In this document: piece by piece, positions 16,307 through 25,255 of the stretch
Numbering within the stretch: position 1 is the first letter of the stretch
Layout of the letters: each line of letters opens with the position of its first letter
NCBI RefSeq assembly: GCF_000242875.2
Contig: NZ_AEXL02000075.1
Span: forward strand, 1-64,000
Length of the DNA: 64,000 nucleotides
Direction: 5' to 3'
From: Candidatus Nitrosopumilus salarius BD31
GTDB taxonomy: Archaea; Thermoproteota; Nitrososphaeria; Nitrososphaerales; Nitrosopumilaceae
The notes under the pieces: generated by a model
The model's input: only the letters and a program-made list of their open reading frames with translations
What the model was told of the DNA's origin: nothing
Database searches by the model: none
Made by a program: the position numbers and the translations under genes

Positions 16307-17371
16307 ATGAGACAGAGAAGGAAGAATCTTCTAAAGTATGCTCAAAAAATTAATTGTGATACTCTGGTCACATTTGAGCCTGAAAACTTGTTTTACATGA
16401 CTGGATTCTGGGGAGAAGCCATAGGATTACTTGAAAAAAATGGGAAAACAACCATTATTGCACCAGAACTTGAAGTAGGCAGAGCAAAAGAAGAATCTGA
16501 GGACTGTAATGTAATTACTGCAGAACGTGGAACAGGCTTGCTTTCTTCTTTGATTGAAAAAATAAAGAAAAATCAAGTTTGTACTGATTGCCAAAACTAT
16601 TCCACTATGATGACACTAAAGAAACATGTTCCCAACTTAACATCTAATACAGAACCATTTTACAATTCTCGAATCATTAAAGATGAAAAAGAAATCCATA
16701 TTCTCAAAAAAGCATCAAAAATTATAGATGAAATGTTTGAGATTTGCTCCAAAAAGATGAAAGTAGGTCAAAAAGAATCAGAATTACAAACAATTTTGAT
16801 GACATATGCAATGGAACAAGAAATGTTTGACACTGGATACAAATCTACACTAAACCCTTTGATAATAGCTGGAGGTCCAAATGGTGCTCTTCCTCATGCT
16901 CAAGTCACTCAAAGAAAATTCAAAAAAGGTGATCTTGTGGTAACTGATCTTACATTAAGATACAAAGGATATGTTTCAGATGCAACAAGAACATTTGCAA
17001 TTGGAAAAATTTCGTCTCAAGCAAAAGAAGCATATGATGTAGTTAAAGAATCTCAAAGTCTAGGTCTAAAATCTGTTAAACCAAATGTGGATTGTAAAGC
17101 AATAGATCATGCATGTAGAAAATACATTGAAGAAAATAATTATGGCGAATATTTTATCCATTCAACTGGTCATGGAATTGGATTAGAAGTACATGAACTT
17201 CCAACTATTTCTTACCGAAGTGAAACAAAATTAAAAGAAAATATGGCAATTACAGTAGAACCGGGAATCTATATTGAAAACAAGTTTGGAATTAGGATAG
17301 AAGATTCTCTAATTGTAAAAGAGCGACCAATCATAATGCACAAATTTACTAAAAATTTAGTGACAATTTGA
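16307..17371 (+). CDS. M24-family Xaa-Pro peptidase
   Basis: 354 residues. The N-terminal creatinase-like domain (about 1-130) precedes the pita-bread domain. All five metal ligands are seen: Asp in VVTDLTLRYKG, Asp in YVSDATRTFA, His in HSTGHGIGLEVHE, Glu in TVEPGIYIEN and Glu in IRIEDSLIV. It removes N-terminal residues before proline or splits Xaa-Pro dipeptides in the cytosol. Length is typical of archaeal PepQ. Converges with the small membrane-protein gene, two bases apart. Confidence 0.9.
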   Translation: MRQRRKNLLKYAQKINCDTLVTFEPENLFYMTGFWGEAIGLLEKNGKTTIIAPELEVGRAKEESEDCNVITAERGTGLLSSLIEKIKKNQVCTDCQNYSTMMTLKKHVPNLTSNTEPFYNSRIIKDEKEIHILKKASKIIDEMFEICSKKMKVGQKESELQTILMTYAMEQEMFDTGYKSTLNPLIIAGGPNGALPHAQVTQRKFKKGDLVVTDLTLRYKGYVSDATRTFAIGKISSQAKEAYDVVKESQSLGLKSVKPNVDCKAIDHACRKYIEENNYGEYFIHSTGHGIGLEVHELPTISYRSETKLKENMAITVEPGIYIENKFGIRIEDSLIVKERPIIMHKFTKNLVTI

Positions 17372-17373
17372 GG

Positions 17374-17853
17374 CTAATCATAAAAATCTACTAAATCGAT
17401 AATGTGTTTTGATTCTTGATTATTTGAAGTAATTTTTTTAGAACTTGTGTTAACATTCCAATCATAATTTATTTCTCCTTTGTGTGATTGAAAATTCAAA
17501 ATAATTCTGTATTCATCTGAATCTATTTTTGATATATCTAATTCCACTTTGGTCTTTTTGTTTTCAAAAATTTTCTCATCTGGATATTCTTCTTTAATTT
17601 TATTTTCAATAGCTTTCATAACCGTCAACCCTGCTTCATTTGGACCATTGTATTTCATCAAAATATCTAAAATTTGTTCTTCTTCAGTTGTAAATTCAGG
17701 AAAAAAACTTTCTAGATTTTTTTCGGACAGTGTTCCATATACAGAAAGTACAATTAATGTGATGGCAGCTAGGTAAAACGGTGCTCTTTTTTTAAGAAAT
17801 GCTTTAAAATCAGATTTTTTCGGTTTTTCATCTTTCTTGTTATCTTTACCCAT
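17374..17853 (-). CDS. Hypothetical single-pass membrane protein
   Basis: 159 residues. A very basic N-terminus (GKDNKKDEKPKKSDFKAFLKK) precedes one transmembrane helix (about 28-43, FYLAAITLIVLSVYG), and the remainder would be outside by the positive-inside rule. The outer part has an amphipathic helix (EEQILDILMKYNGPNEAG) and two beta strands. A winged-helix-like reading of ILDILMKYNG is possible but weak. It shares a strand with the methyltransferase just upstream (19 bases), probably one transcript. Confidence 0.5.
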   Translation of the reverse strand: MGKDNKKDEKPKKSDFKAFLKKRAPFYLAAITLIVLSVYGTLSEKNLESFFPEFTTEEEQILDILMKYNGPNEAGLTVMKAIENKIKEEYPDEKIFENKKTKVELDISKIDSDEYRIILNFQSHKGEINYDWNVNTSSKKITSNNQESKHIIDLVDFYD

Positions 17854-17872
17854 TTTCTATCTCTCTGAATAT

Positions 17873-18709
17873 CTAGTATTTAGCTGTTGAAATTAAAACT
17901 TGCCACGGGAAGAGAATTTGTCCATTTTTCTTTGTATATTGAATTGTCTTCTCTTTTACTAATAATTTCAATTCTTTTCGTTTTGAATTTTCTAAAGCAT
18001 TTAGTTTTTCTTTCAGTGGCTTTGGAATGTATTTGATATAATTTTTCCAATAATCCTCAAACATCCCTGGACTATATTGAAAAAGAAATTCTTTTACTCC
18101 GACATTTGAAAATCCTGCTTTAGATATTTCAGATCTTAATGCAGACTTTGTTCCAAATCTATCTAGATTTGGTGAGTTTGGAGGAACATAATCTAGAATG
18201 TATTTTGTAACTGAATCTAAAATACTGTCAAAAAATGGAACATTGTTTCCATGAACGGATATTCCAATTTTACCTGATTTTTTGAGGCTATTTCTCATAT
18301 TTTTTAATGCTTTTTGAGCATTTGGAAAAAAGAATAATGCATATTGGCAGGTTATAACATCAAATTTTTTAGAAAAACTAAATTTTTCTGCGTCAATATT
18401 AATGAAATCCAAATTTGGTTTTTTATCGTTCCATTTTTTTGCAATTTTAATTGCCGTCATAGAAGTATCTGCACCTATAACATATCCTGAATTATGAATA
18501 TTATTTTGAATTTCTTTTGTTACAGCACCTGTACCACATGCAAGATCTAACACCCAATCTCCTTTATTGATACCAACTAATTCGATTAGTTTTTTAGAAC
18601 TTTGAAATGGTCCCTTACTAACACTTGCCCATCTTTTATGATAACGAGGAGCAACCTCATTCCAAATTTTTATATTTCTTTGCTTGTATTCAGAATGAAT
18701 CAATTTCAT
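17873..18709 (-). CDS. SAM-dependent class I methyltransferase
   Basis: 278 residues. Motif I is WVLDLACGTGAVTKEI (about residues 53-68). The acidic end of the second strand follows (VIGADTSMTAIKIA), then FDVITCQYALFFFPN as motif IV. The family resembles UbiE/Coq5 methyltransferases, but the substrate is not readable. It lies near the end of the CoA operon on the same strand, 27 bases after the 55-residue protein gene, so it may share that transcript. Confidence 0.8.
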   Translation of the reverse strand: MKLIHSEYKQRNIKIWNEVAPRYHKRWASVSKGPFQSSKKLIELVGINKGDWVLDLACGTGAVTKEIQNNIHNSGYVIGADTSMTAIKIAKKWNDKKPNLDFINIDAEKFSFSKKFDVITCQYALFFFPNAQKALKNMRNSLKKSGKIGISVHGNNVPFFDSILDSVTKYILDYVPPNSPNLDRFGTKSALRSEISKAGFSNVGVKEFLFQYSPGMFEDYWKNYIKYIPKPLKEKLNALENSKRKELKLLVKEKTIQYTKKNGQILFPWQVLISTAKY

Positions 18710-18736
18710 TTGTAAAACCTTGATCTGTTAGGTATT

Positions 18737-18904
18737 TTATGTAATCTCTTGAAGATTACCATTCAACGTCTTGCCTGTTTCATGATAATATCTGTGCTCA
18801 ATTACTTCTAATTTTTCTTTTAACTTATTGTTATTTGATTTTTCCATTTTTCTTTTAATTTCTTTGTAATCCCCTATTAATTTTCGAAGTTCTGTTTTCT
18901 TCAC
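18737..18904 (-). CDS. 55-residue basic helical protein translationally coupled to coaBC
   Basis: GTG at 18902-18904 overlaps the coaBC stop (GTGA arrangement) and opens a 55-codon frame ending at 18737. The product is highly charged and helical (KKTELRKLIGDYKEIKRKM, NNNKLKEKLEVIEHRYY), with hydrophobics spaced as in a coiled coil. No family is recognised. The start/stop overlap and continuous frame between two real genes argue that it is translated. A role in CoA synthesis is suggested only by position. Confidence 0.55.
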   Translation of the reverse strand: MKKTELRKLIGDYKEIKRKMEKSNNNKLKEKLEVIEHRYYHETGKTLNGNLQEIT

Positions 18905-20088
18905 TTTATGTTTAATTCTATTTGTTTTCTAATAAATTTTGCAATTTTTTGTTTTTTCATCCAATTTGACGAAACAACTTTTTCAGAATTTATGATAGTT
19001 ACTTGATTGTTTTGAGGGTTTTTTTTATATTTTAGAGAGCCAATATCATTAGCTATTATCATATCTGATGACGAATCAATTAGTTTTTTTTGTGCTAATT
19101 TGATTAATTGACTTTTTGAAATATTTGATTCTGCTTTAAAACCAATTAGAAATACGTTCTTTTGATATTTTTTGATTTGATCTATGATTTTTGGTGCTTT
19201 TTTGAGGCTAATTTTCAACTGTGTTTTTGAACTTTTAATCTTATTTTTACTTGCTTGTGCTGGAATGTAGTCAGCAATTGCTGCTGCCATGATAACAATG
19301 TCAAATTTTTTCTTTAATTCTGTTTTAACTGCATCATGCATATCTTCACTAGACTCAACATTGATTATTTTTGCTCCTCTGGGAGGTTTTTCTTTTCCAG
19401 GTCCATAAACAAAAGTTACTTTAGCTCCTGCAGAAATTAATTCAGATGCTAAAAGCACTCCAGTTTTTCCTGAACTAAGATTTGTTATTACTCTCACAGG
19501 ATCAATATGTTCAATTGTTGGACCTGCAGTTATCAATATTTTTTTATTTTTTAGTACTGAAGAAAATCCAAATTTTGATAGAACGTATTCTAAAACATCT
19601 TCAGGTTCTGAAGCTTTTGCTTTACCTTCAATCATCTTGGGAGACAGAAATTCAATTTTATTTTTCAAATAATCAATATTTTTTTTGACTGCTACATTAT
19701 CATACATTGATGCGTGCATAGCAAGACACATTAAAATTGGAATTTTTGATCCAAACCCTACAGTAAGTACTGTGGAAATTGGAGTGTCATCAATACCATT
19801 TGCTAATTTTCCAAGTGTATTTGCTGTAGCAGGATATACGATCACAAGATCTGATTGATTATAATCTGCTAATCTAATATGCTCTAATTCACCTGTAAGC
19901 TTAGTTATTACTTCATTACCTGTAGCCCATTTGAAATATTCCGGTTGTACTAATTTTGTAACTGCATTACTTGTTACACATGTTACATGTGCACCATGTC
20001 TCATAAGTAACCTTGCTAGTTCAATTGCTTTGTATGCCGCAACACTGCCTGCAACACAAAGTACGATTTTTTTCCCAGATAATTCCAT
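18901..20088 (-). CDS. coaBC: Bifunctional phosphopantothenoylcysteine decarboxylase / phosphopantothenate-cysteine ligase
   Basis: 395 residues. The N-terminal flavoprotein decarboxylase (CoaC, 1-180) has GSVAAYKAIELARLL and the PATANTLGKLANGIDD substrate motif. The C-terminal ligase (CoaB) begins ILITAGPTIEHIDPVRVITN, with SSGKTGVLLA, MAAAIADY and LIGFKAES. Together they turn 4'-phosphopantothenate and cysteine into 4'-phosphopantetheine. It is part of a four-enzyme CoA operon on this strand, 54 bases after panB. All motifs look intact. Confidence 0.94.
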   Translation of the reverse strand: MELSGKKIVLCVAGSVAAYKAIELARLLMRHGAHVTCVTSNAVTKLVQPEYFKWATGNEVITKLTGELEHIRLADYNQSDLVIVYPATANTLGKLANGIDDTPISTVLTVGFGSKIPILMCLAMHASMYDNVAVKKNIDYLKNKIEFLSPKMIEGKAKASEPEDVLEYVLSKFGFSSVLKNKKILITAGPTIEHIDPVRVITNLSSGKTGVLLASELISAGAKVTFVYGPGKEKPPRGAKIINVESSEDMHDAVKTELKKKFDIVIMAAAIADYIPAQASKNKIKSSKTQLKISLKKAPKIIDQIKKYQKNVFLIGFKAESNISKSQLIKLAQKKLIDSSSDMIIANDIGSLKYKKNPQNNQVTIINSEKVVSSNWMKKQKIAKFIRKQIELNIK

Positions 20089-20142
20089 ACCATGTGAACT
20101 AACAATATCTAAAGATGGATGATCTTTTTCTTTATTTTCTTT

Positions 20143-20982
20143 TTATCTACCAATTTGCTCACGTAATTTTTTTAACTCTTCTCCATCCATTGAGAACCAA
20201 TTTCCTTCCGCTGGAAATATGCCAGATTCAACATCTTTCTTATAATTTTCAAGCGAATTTACTATGTCTTCAGACAAATTCATGTATCTTTTTGCAAATT
20301 TTGGTTTAATCTTATCATACATTCCTAACAAATCTTGGACTACTAACACTTGGCCATCACAACCTACTCCAGAACCAATCCCAATTGTAGGTATGCTGAT
20401 TGTTTCAGAGATAATTTCAGCTACCTCATGACTTACCATCTCTAATGCAATACTAAACACACCTGCATCTTCAAGCTCTTTTGCATCATCGATTAACTTT
20501 ATTGCCGAATCTTTTGTTTTTCCTTGTACTTTGTATCCTTCTGAAAGCATTGTTGTTTGAGGTTGCAATCCTATGTGACCCATTACTGGTATTCCGATAT
20601 CAACAATCTCGCTAATTGTTTCAGCCATTATTGAACCTCCTTCAAGTTTTACTGCATCAGCCCCAGATTTGATTAATCTACCAGAATTTTTTATTGCATC
20701 TTCTATACTTGCTTGATATGACATGAATGGTAAATCTGAAACAAGTAAAGAATTTTTTCTTGCTCTGCTTACTGCTTCTGTAAACATACACATCTGATCC
20801 ATTGTTACTGGAATTGTATTTTCATATCCTAGCATAACCATTCCCGCACTATCTCCTACTAACAATACATCAATTTCTGCCCTATCACATAGAGAAGCTA
20901 ATGTGTAATCATAACTTGTAATTACTGAAATTTTTTTCTTCTCTTTTTTCATAGTTAAAATGTCTTGAACTGTTTTATGCAA
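20143..20982 (-). CDS. panB: 3-methyl-2-oxobutanoate hydroxymethyltransferase
   Basis: 279 residues from TTG at 20982. It adds a one-carbon unit from methylenetetrahydrofolate to ketoisovalerate to form ketopantoate. Metal ligands are in LLVGDSAGMVMLGY (Asp), LLVSDLPFMSY (Asp) and VKLEGGSIMAE (Glu); VMGHIGLQPQ is also characteristic. The repaired reading frame of the upstream phosphopantothenate synthetase would end at 20975 and overlap this start by 8 bases, so the two are probably translationally coupled. Confidence 0.94.
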   Translation of the reverse strand: MHKTVQDILTMKKEKKKISVITSYDYTLASLCDRAEIDVLLVGDSAGMVMLGYENTIPVTMDQMCMFTEAVSRARKNSLLVSDLPFMSYQASIEDAIKNSGRLIKSGADAVKLEGGSIMAETISEIVDIGIPVMGHIGLQPQTTMLSEGYKVQGKTKDSAIKLIDDAKELEDAGVFSIALEMVSHEVAEIISETISIPTIGIGSGVGCDGQVLVVQDLLGMYDKIKPKFAKRYMNLSEDIVNSLENYKKDVESGIFPAEGNWFSMDGEELKKLREQIGR

Positions 20983-21080
20983 TTTTAGCTCTCCTAGTTA
21001 AATTATTTTTTATTTGATTTACGCTTTCTCTGAGATTTTTTTTATTGTCAAAACCATCAACAATTTTTTGAAGACTATTT

Positions 21081-21737
21081 TTATTTTTTTGACATTTTTT
21101 TGCATTCTTCAATAAGTAAATCAATAGCTCTAGTTACATTATCCACAATTGTAATGTTTGCAGTCTGTGAAGTTCTTGAAAGAGGATTTAGATCAAATGT
21201 GATAACAGACTTTCCAGCTTTTCTTAATGCCATTGTTCTATCTCCGTCTTCTAATGGTACTACTACAACATCAGCCACAAAAATTCCATTCTTATCTACA
21301 ATTCTTCTTGCAGAATCAATACCTGATAGTTTTATTGATGAATTAATATTTGAACCTAGAATTTCTACGGCACCATTTTTTTTAAGAGCATTGATGATTG
21401 CCTGTTTTCTATTTGCATTAGCATAGAAGAGATTTACCTCAATTTTTGCTTTAGTTTGCTTTGATAACTTTATAATTTGTTTGGGACATAATGCAGCAAT
21501 ATTCCCATTAACAGAAATTATGGGCATTTCAGCCAATAGAAGTTGTGCAGCTGCTGCCTTGATTGCACGTATTGCAGCCTTTCCTGTTTTTTCACCTAAA
21601 AGATAATCAAAAGCTTCTCCTCTACCTTGTGCCAAAAGTCCTTCTTTTGCAACTAACCCATTATCAAATCCATTCACTAGTTTTTCACGAATTAAAAGTG
21701 ATTTTGCTCTTGGATGTGATTTAGGAATTAACTGCAT
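21081..21737 (-). CDS. 4-phosphopantoate-beta-alanine ligase, C-terminus cut by a frameshift
   Basis: 218 residues as read. This archaeal enzyme joins 4-phosphopantoate and beta-alanine to give 4'-phosphopantothenate. Characteristic pieces: IPKSHPRAKSLLIREKLV, AQGRGEAFDYLLGEKT, ALCPKQIIKLS, DRTMALRKAGK and TFDLNPLSRTSQTA. It stops early at SKK-TAA after an A7 run (21084-21090). One extra A opens NKNSLQKIVDGFDNKKNLR and onward to a stop at 20975, giving about 253 residues, nearer the usual 250-260. The core is complete. Confidence 0.88.
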   Translation of the reverse strand: MQLIPKSHPRAKSLLIREKLVNGFDNGLVAKEGLLAQGRGEAFDYLLGEKTGKAAIRAIKAAAAQLLLAEMPIISVNGNIAALCPKQIIKLSKQTKAKIEVNLFYANANRKQAIINALKKNGAVEILGSNINSSIKLSGIDSARRIVDKNGIFVADVVVVPLEDGDRTMALRKAGKSVITFDLNPLSRTSQTANITIVDNVTRAIDLLIEECKKMSKK

Positions 21738-21747
21738 GTGATTTCAA

Positions 21748-22659
21748 TTAATTATATAGCACTCTTGCTCCAACATTATCTAATTTTGATTTAATTACAA
21801 TTCCATCATCATATTTTTGTAAAATTTTTAAAATAGTATCTTCATTTTCTTCTGGAATCATAGAAAAAACAGTTTCACCAAAGAGTGCAATTCCACATTT
21901 AATTTTATTTTCAGATAGATCTCTGACTAATTTTTCCATTCTCGGAGTCATAACATCTACGTATTTTGCAAATTCTAAAGACATGTCTTGAAAATGTTCA
22001 TAATTTTTTGATTCTAGTAATTTATCTACCATTTTTCCACCAAGACCATTGATCTGTGATAATCGTTCTTTGATGAATTTGTTTGTAGATATAGGTGAGA
22101 AGCAAATCATAATTACAGATATTTTATCTGTATCGATTTTTTCCACAGTTCCAATTCCAGGTGCACCTGGTTTTACACGAATTTCAAAGCCTCCGTGATA
22201 TGATGCTAGTACATCTCCTAATCCTGTTTTACAATTTACCTCTGCATTATGTGCAATTTGCCCAATTCTTGTTTTATCTAACTTTGTCTCAAGAACTTTG
22301 TCTAATGCAAATGCTAGTGATAAGGCAACAGCACTACTTGAACCTAAACCATACCCAACTGGAATTGATATATTGTGTTCAATATCAATAAACTTGTTTG
22401 AAAATTCCCCAAGCTTTAGAAATTCATTCAAAACATATTCCGAAACATCTGTTTTATCTGATTGATACCCGTTGGTTGTAATTCTAAAACTAGATTCCTG
22501 ATTATTTTTTGTATCTGTTTTTACTCTGGTTGTAACACCTTCTTTAATTGAGAAACCTGCACCCATGGAACCTAAGTTTTCTAAAGCGTGATGTTTATCC
22601 TCTAAATGGGCTTTAAAAAAACCTGTAATGTGTGCAGGACAAAACGCTCTTGCTTCCAT
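21748..22659 (-). CDS. Pantoate kinase (archaeal, GHMP family)
   Basis: 303 residues. It phosphorylates pantoate, replacing the bacterial order of pantothenate synthesis and phosphorylation. GHMP signature: PVGYGLGSSSAVALS (ATP loop). The N-terminal FCPAHITGFFKAH matches pantoate kinases, and a third-motif-like segment GIALFGETVFSMIPE lies near the C-terminus. First gene of the CoA operon; 10 bases separate its stop from the ligase start. Divergent from the PhoU-like gene. Confidence 0.9.
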   Translation of the reverse strand: MEARAFCPAHITGFFKAHLEDKHHALENLGSMGAGFSIKEGVTTRVKTDTKNNQESSFRITTNGYQSDKTDVSEYVLNEFLKLGEFSNKFIDIEHNISIPVGYGLGSSSAVALSLAFALDKVLETKLDKTRIGQIAHNAEVNCKTGLGDVLASYHGGFEIRVKPGAPGIGTVEKIDTDKISVIMICFSPISTNKFIKERLSQINGLGGKMVDKLLESKNYEHFQDMSLEFAKYVDVMTPRMEKLVRDLSENKIKCGIALFGETVFSMIPEENEDTILKILQKYDDGIVIKSKLDNVGARVLYN

Positions 22660-22724
22660 TGATCTGAGTTTAAATTTTACACAAAATATAAGAATATGGC
22701 TTAAATTAATTAAATTAGTATAAA

Positions 22725-23705
22725 TTGACTAAATTCATTCGACGCCTACAAAGAATAGGAAGTAGTATCCTAGTATCACTTCCAAAAGAATGGGTTGATG
22801 CTAATCATCTTGACAAAAGTAGTCAGGTAGAAATTGAAACTGGACATGACACAATTTCAATATCTGCAAATAAGGATACTCGTCCAACAAAAGAACTTGT
22901 AATTTCTTACCCCTTATCAAAAGAAGAAAATATTGTAGCAAACATTACAGGAGCTTATCTTTTAGGATATGATGTAATTCAAATTAATTCAAAATCAATT
23001 ATTCCAGGAAAAGATCGAGAGGAAATTCGTAATTCAATGAGAAGATTGGTTGGAATGGAAATAATAGAAGAAGATGCATCTCACATTAACATGCAATTTT
23101 TGTTAGATGCAACAACACTAAACCCAGAAAAAATTCTCAAGCGAATGAGTTCAATTGCACTTGGAATGTATGATGATGCATCAAATGGATTGATCTCAGC
23201 TGACAAATCCAATCTCCAAACATTATCAAAACGTGATGTCGAAGTTAATAGGCAATATTTTTTGCTTGTAAGACTAATTCGTAGTACACTTGTTGATAGA
23301 AGATTAGCTAATGCATTTAATTTGGAAAATATAGATGTGCTTGATTATAGAGTTGCAGCAAATGTTCTTGAAAATGCTGGTGATTCTATTGTAGAACTTG
23401 CTACATTTATTTATAATTCATCATTATCTGGTGAACTTTCTAAAAAAATATTTGATGTTGTAAAAAATTTTAGTACACTTGCTGAAAAATCAATTGTTGC
23501 ATTTACAAAACCAGATAGACTTTTAGCTATAGAAGCCATATCATTACATAAACAATATGAAGAGAAACTGAGTTCACTACGAATTATGTTTGGAAATAAA
23601 AAAGATATTCCGATAGATTTTTTTGATTTACTCTATATGTATGAACAAATTGCACAATCATGGGCAGATGTAGTTGATCTTGTTCAACCAATTTATAATG
23701 AATAA
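22725..23705 (+). CDS. PhoU-domain protein with N-terminal AbrB/SpoVT-like domain
   Basis: 326 residues from TTG. Residues 1-50 (FIRRLQRIGSSILVSLPKEW, then VEIETGHDTISIS) form an AbrB/SpoVT swapped-hairpin DNA-binding domain. Two helical PhoU-like repeats follow (about 120-215 and 215-320), with the acidic motifs NAGDSIVELA and QIAQSWADVVDL. This architecture is known in archaea and links phosphate or metal status to gene control. TTAAAT at 22699-22704 is correctly spaced for a leaderless start. Confidence 0.85.
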   Translation: MTKFIRRLQRIGSSILVSLPKEWVDANHLDKSSQVEIETGHDTISISANKDTRPTKELVISYPLSKEENIVANITGAYLLGYDVIQINSKSIIPGKDREEIRNSMRRLVGMEIIEEDASHINMQFLLDATTLNPEKILKRMSSIALGMYDDASNGLISADKSNLQTLSKRDVEVNRQYFLLVRLIRSTLVDRRLANAFNLENIDVLDYRVAANVLENAGDSIVELATFIYNSSLSGELSKKIFDVVKNFSTLAEKSIVAFTKPDRLLAIEAISLHKQYEEKLSSLRIMFGNKKDIPIDFFDLLYMYEQIAQSWADVVDLVQPIYNE

Positions 23706-24221
23706 TTAAAATAACTTCTTTTTCGCTGCATATGTTAAAACTGCACATATTGTTTTTGAATCTTGAATTTTACCAGTCTTAATCATTGTCAATAATTTTT
23801 TTAAATCCATTTTTACTACAGATAATATCTCATCCTCATCCAGTTTCAAATCATCAATTTTCTTCAATCCTGAGGCTATAAAGCAGTGAATTGCTTCAGT
23901 GTTGTAGCCAATTGATGGGTAGTATGTAATTAATGGAGTCATCTTTTTTGCTCTATATCCAGTTTCTTCTTCTAATTCTCTGAATGCGCATTTTATTGGT
24001 TCTTCTTTTTTTTCTAATGTTCCAGCAGGAATCTCTAGTACATATCCATGTGGAAATCTATGTTGTTTTACGAGAATTACTTTATTTTCTTCATCAAAAG
24101 CAAGCATAGCTGCTGCACCTCTATGTTCAATCATTTCTCTTTTTACTGCTCTTCCTTCAATTTTTCCTTGATAAACACTAAGACCTAAAATTTTCCCATC
24201 ATAGATCTTCGTTTTCTTCAT
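23706..24221 (-). CDS. Nudix hydrolase, ADP-ribose pyrophosphatase type
   Basis: 171 residues. A perfect Nudix box (G-x5-E-x7-REUxEExGU) runs from GTLEKKEEPIKC to AFRELEEETGY. Upstream MIEHRGAAAMLAF and VKQHRFPHGYVLEIPAG match the ADP-ribose / NDP-sugar branch. It hydrolyses nucleoside diphosphate derivatives to NMP plus a phosphorylated moiety in the cytosol. Converges with the PhoU-like gene with no gap; 25 bases from the Lrp-type regulator upstream. Confidence 0.9.
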   Translation of the reverse strand: MKKTKIYDGKILGLSVYQGKIEGRAVKREMIEHRGAAAMLAFDEENKVILVKQHRFPHGYVLEIPAGTLEKKEEPIKCAFRELEEETGYRAKKMTPLITYYPSIGYNTEAIHCFIASGLKKIDDLKLDEDEILSVVKMDLKKLLTMIKTGKIQDSKTICAVLTYAAKKKLF

Positions 24222-24246
24222 ATAAGATCTAGAAAATTATTCTTAT

Positions 24247-25149
24247 TTAATTTGTTTGATATGTAAGATGTAATTTCGGTGATTTCTTAAAGTCAGTGAT
24301 AGCTTTTTCTATCCATTTAGTATAAAATGAAATTTTTTTTGGAATAAATAAATCAGCTGACTTCACATTTTTTATGGTTCTAACTTTTTGTGTTAGTTCA
24401 TCCATTTTGAAAATATTGTCACTATACATGAATAGAACAATCTGATTTTTTGCTATAAATGGAATTTGTAAATATGATTCAGAAAATGAGTTATTCAAAC
24501 TTTCTAATGTTTCTTTTAGATCACCATCTATCCAAGTTAATACAGCATGAGGGATGAAATCTATTATTTTTCTAGGATCGTAAACTAAAGTAAATTGAAT
24601 ACCTTCATTCTCATGAAGTTTTTCTATGCATCTTGTAATTGTTTTTGTTGACATGTTAGCATTTTTTGCAATTTGTTCAATTTTTTGTCTCGGATCTTTG
24701 ATTAATTCCTCTAGAATTTCTAAATCTGTTTTTGTAAGATTTGAATTGAATCCTGGATTCTCTGCTTCAAAAATGGATAATACTCTAACATCCTTCATCA
24801 ATTTTTTCGCTAGTTCAATTTTTTGTTCCATGTTATCCTTTACTGATATACCACAAACTGTAATTCCGCCAATACATGGAACCACAAAGTATGGTTCGCC
24901 TACAAGACTTGCCTGCTCTAAAATTTCATTCATATTTTCACCTGTTACAACAAAGTACAAAACACCATAACCCAATACTGGAGGTTCTACTTTGATGAAA
25001 AATTCTTCAATTATTTTTTGTTCTTGCATCTTTTTGATTCGGGCTCGAACTGCTCCACCAGAAATTCCCAATTCAATGCCTATTTGTCTGTCTGATTCTC
25101 TACAATTATTCAATAACCTGCTTAGAATTTTCATATCTAAACTGTCCAT
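24247..25149 (-). CDS. Lrp/AsnC-type regulator with two winged-helix modules
   Basis: 300 residues. The first HTH is DMKILSRLLNNCRESDRQIG and GISGGAVRARIKKMQ; an RAM-like ligand domain follows. A second HTH begins TDLEILEELIKDPRQKIEQIA with MSTKTITRCIEKLHE, then another alpha/beta segment. So it is a fused tandem of Lrp-like units, about twice normal size. It likely binds DNA and senses a metabolite. AGGAGG lies 15 bases upstream. It is divergent from the LolCDE-like operon and may control it. Confidence 0.82.
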   Translation of the reverse strand: MDSLDMKILSRLLNNCRESDRQIGIELGISGGAVRARIKKMQEQKIIEEFFIKVEPPVLGYGVLYFVVTGENMNEILEQASLVGEPYFVVPCIGGITVCGISVKDNMEQKIELAKKLMKDVRVLSIFEAENPGFNSNLTKTDLEILEELIKDPRQKIEQIAKNANMSTKTITRCIEKLHENEGIQFTLVYDPRKIIDFIPHAVLTWIDGDLKETLESLNNSFSESYLQIPFIAKNQIVLFMYSDNIFKMDELTQKVRTIKNVKSADLFIPKKISFYTKWIEKAITDFKKSPKLHLTYQTN

Positions 25150-25255
25150 TTTATCACTTATTTTCCTCCTTAGAATATAGAAAAACCTAATCTGATATAA
25201 AATTGTCTACACTGTTAGCACTATGCATCATATACATTAAATATTAGACTATTTC

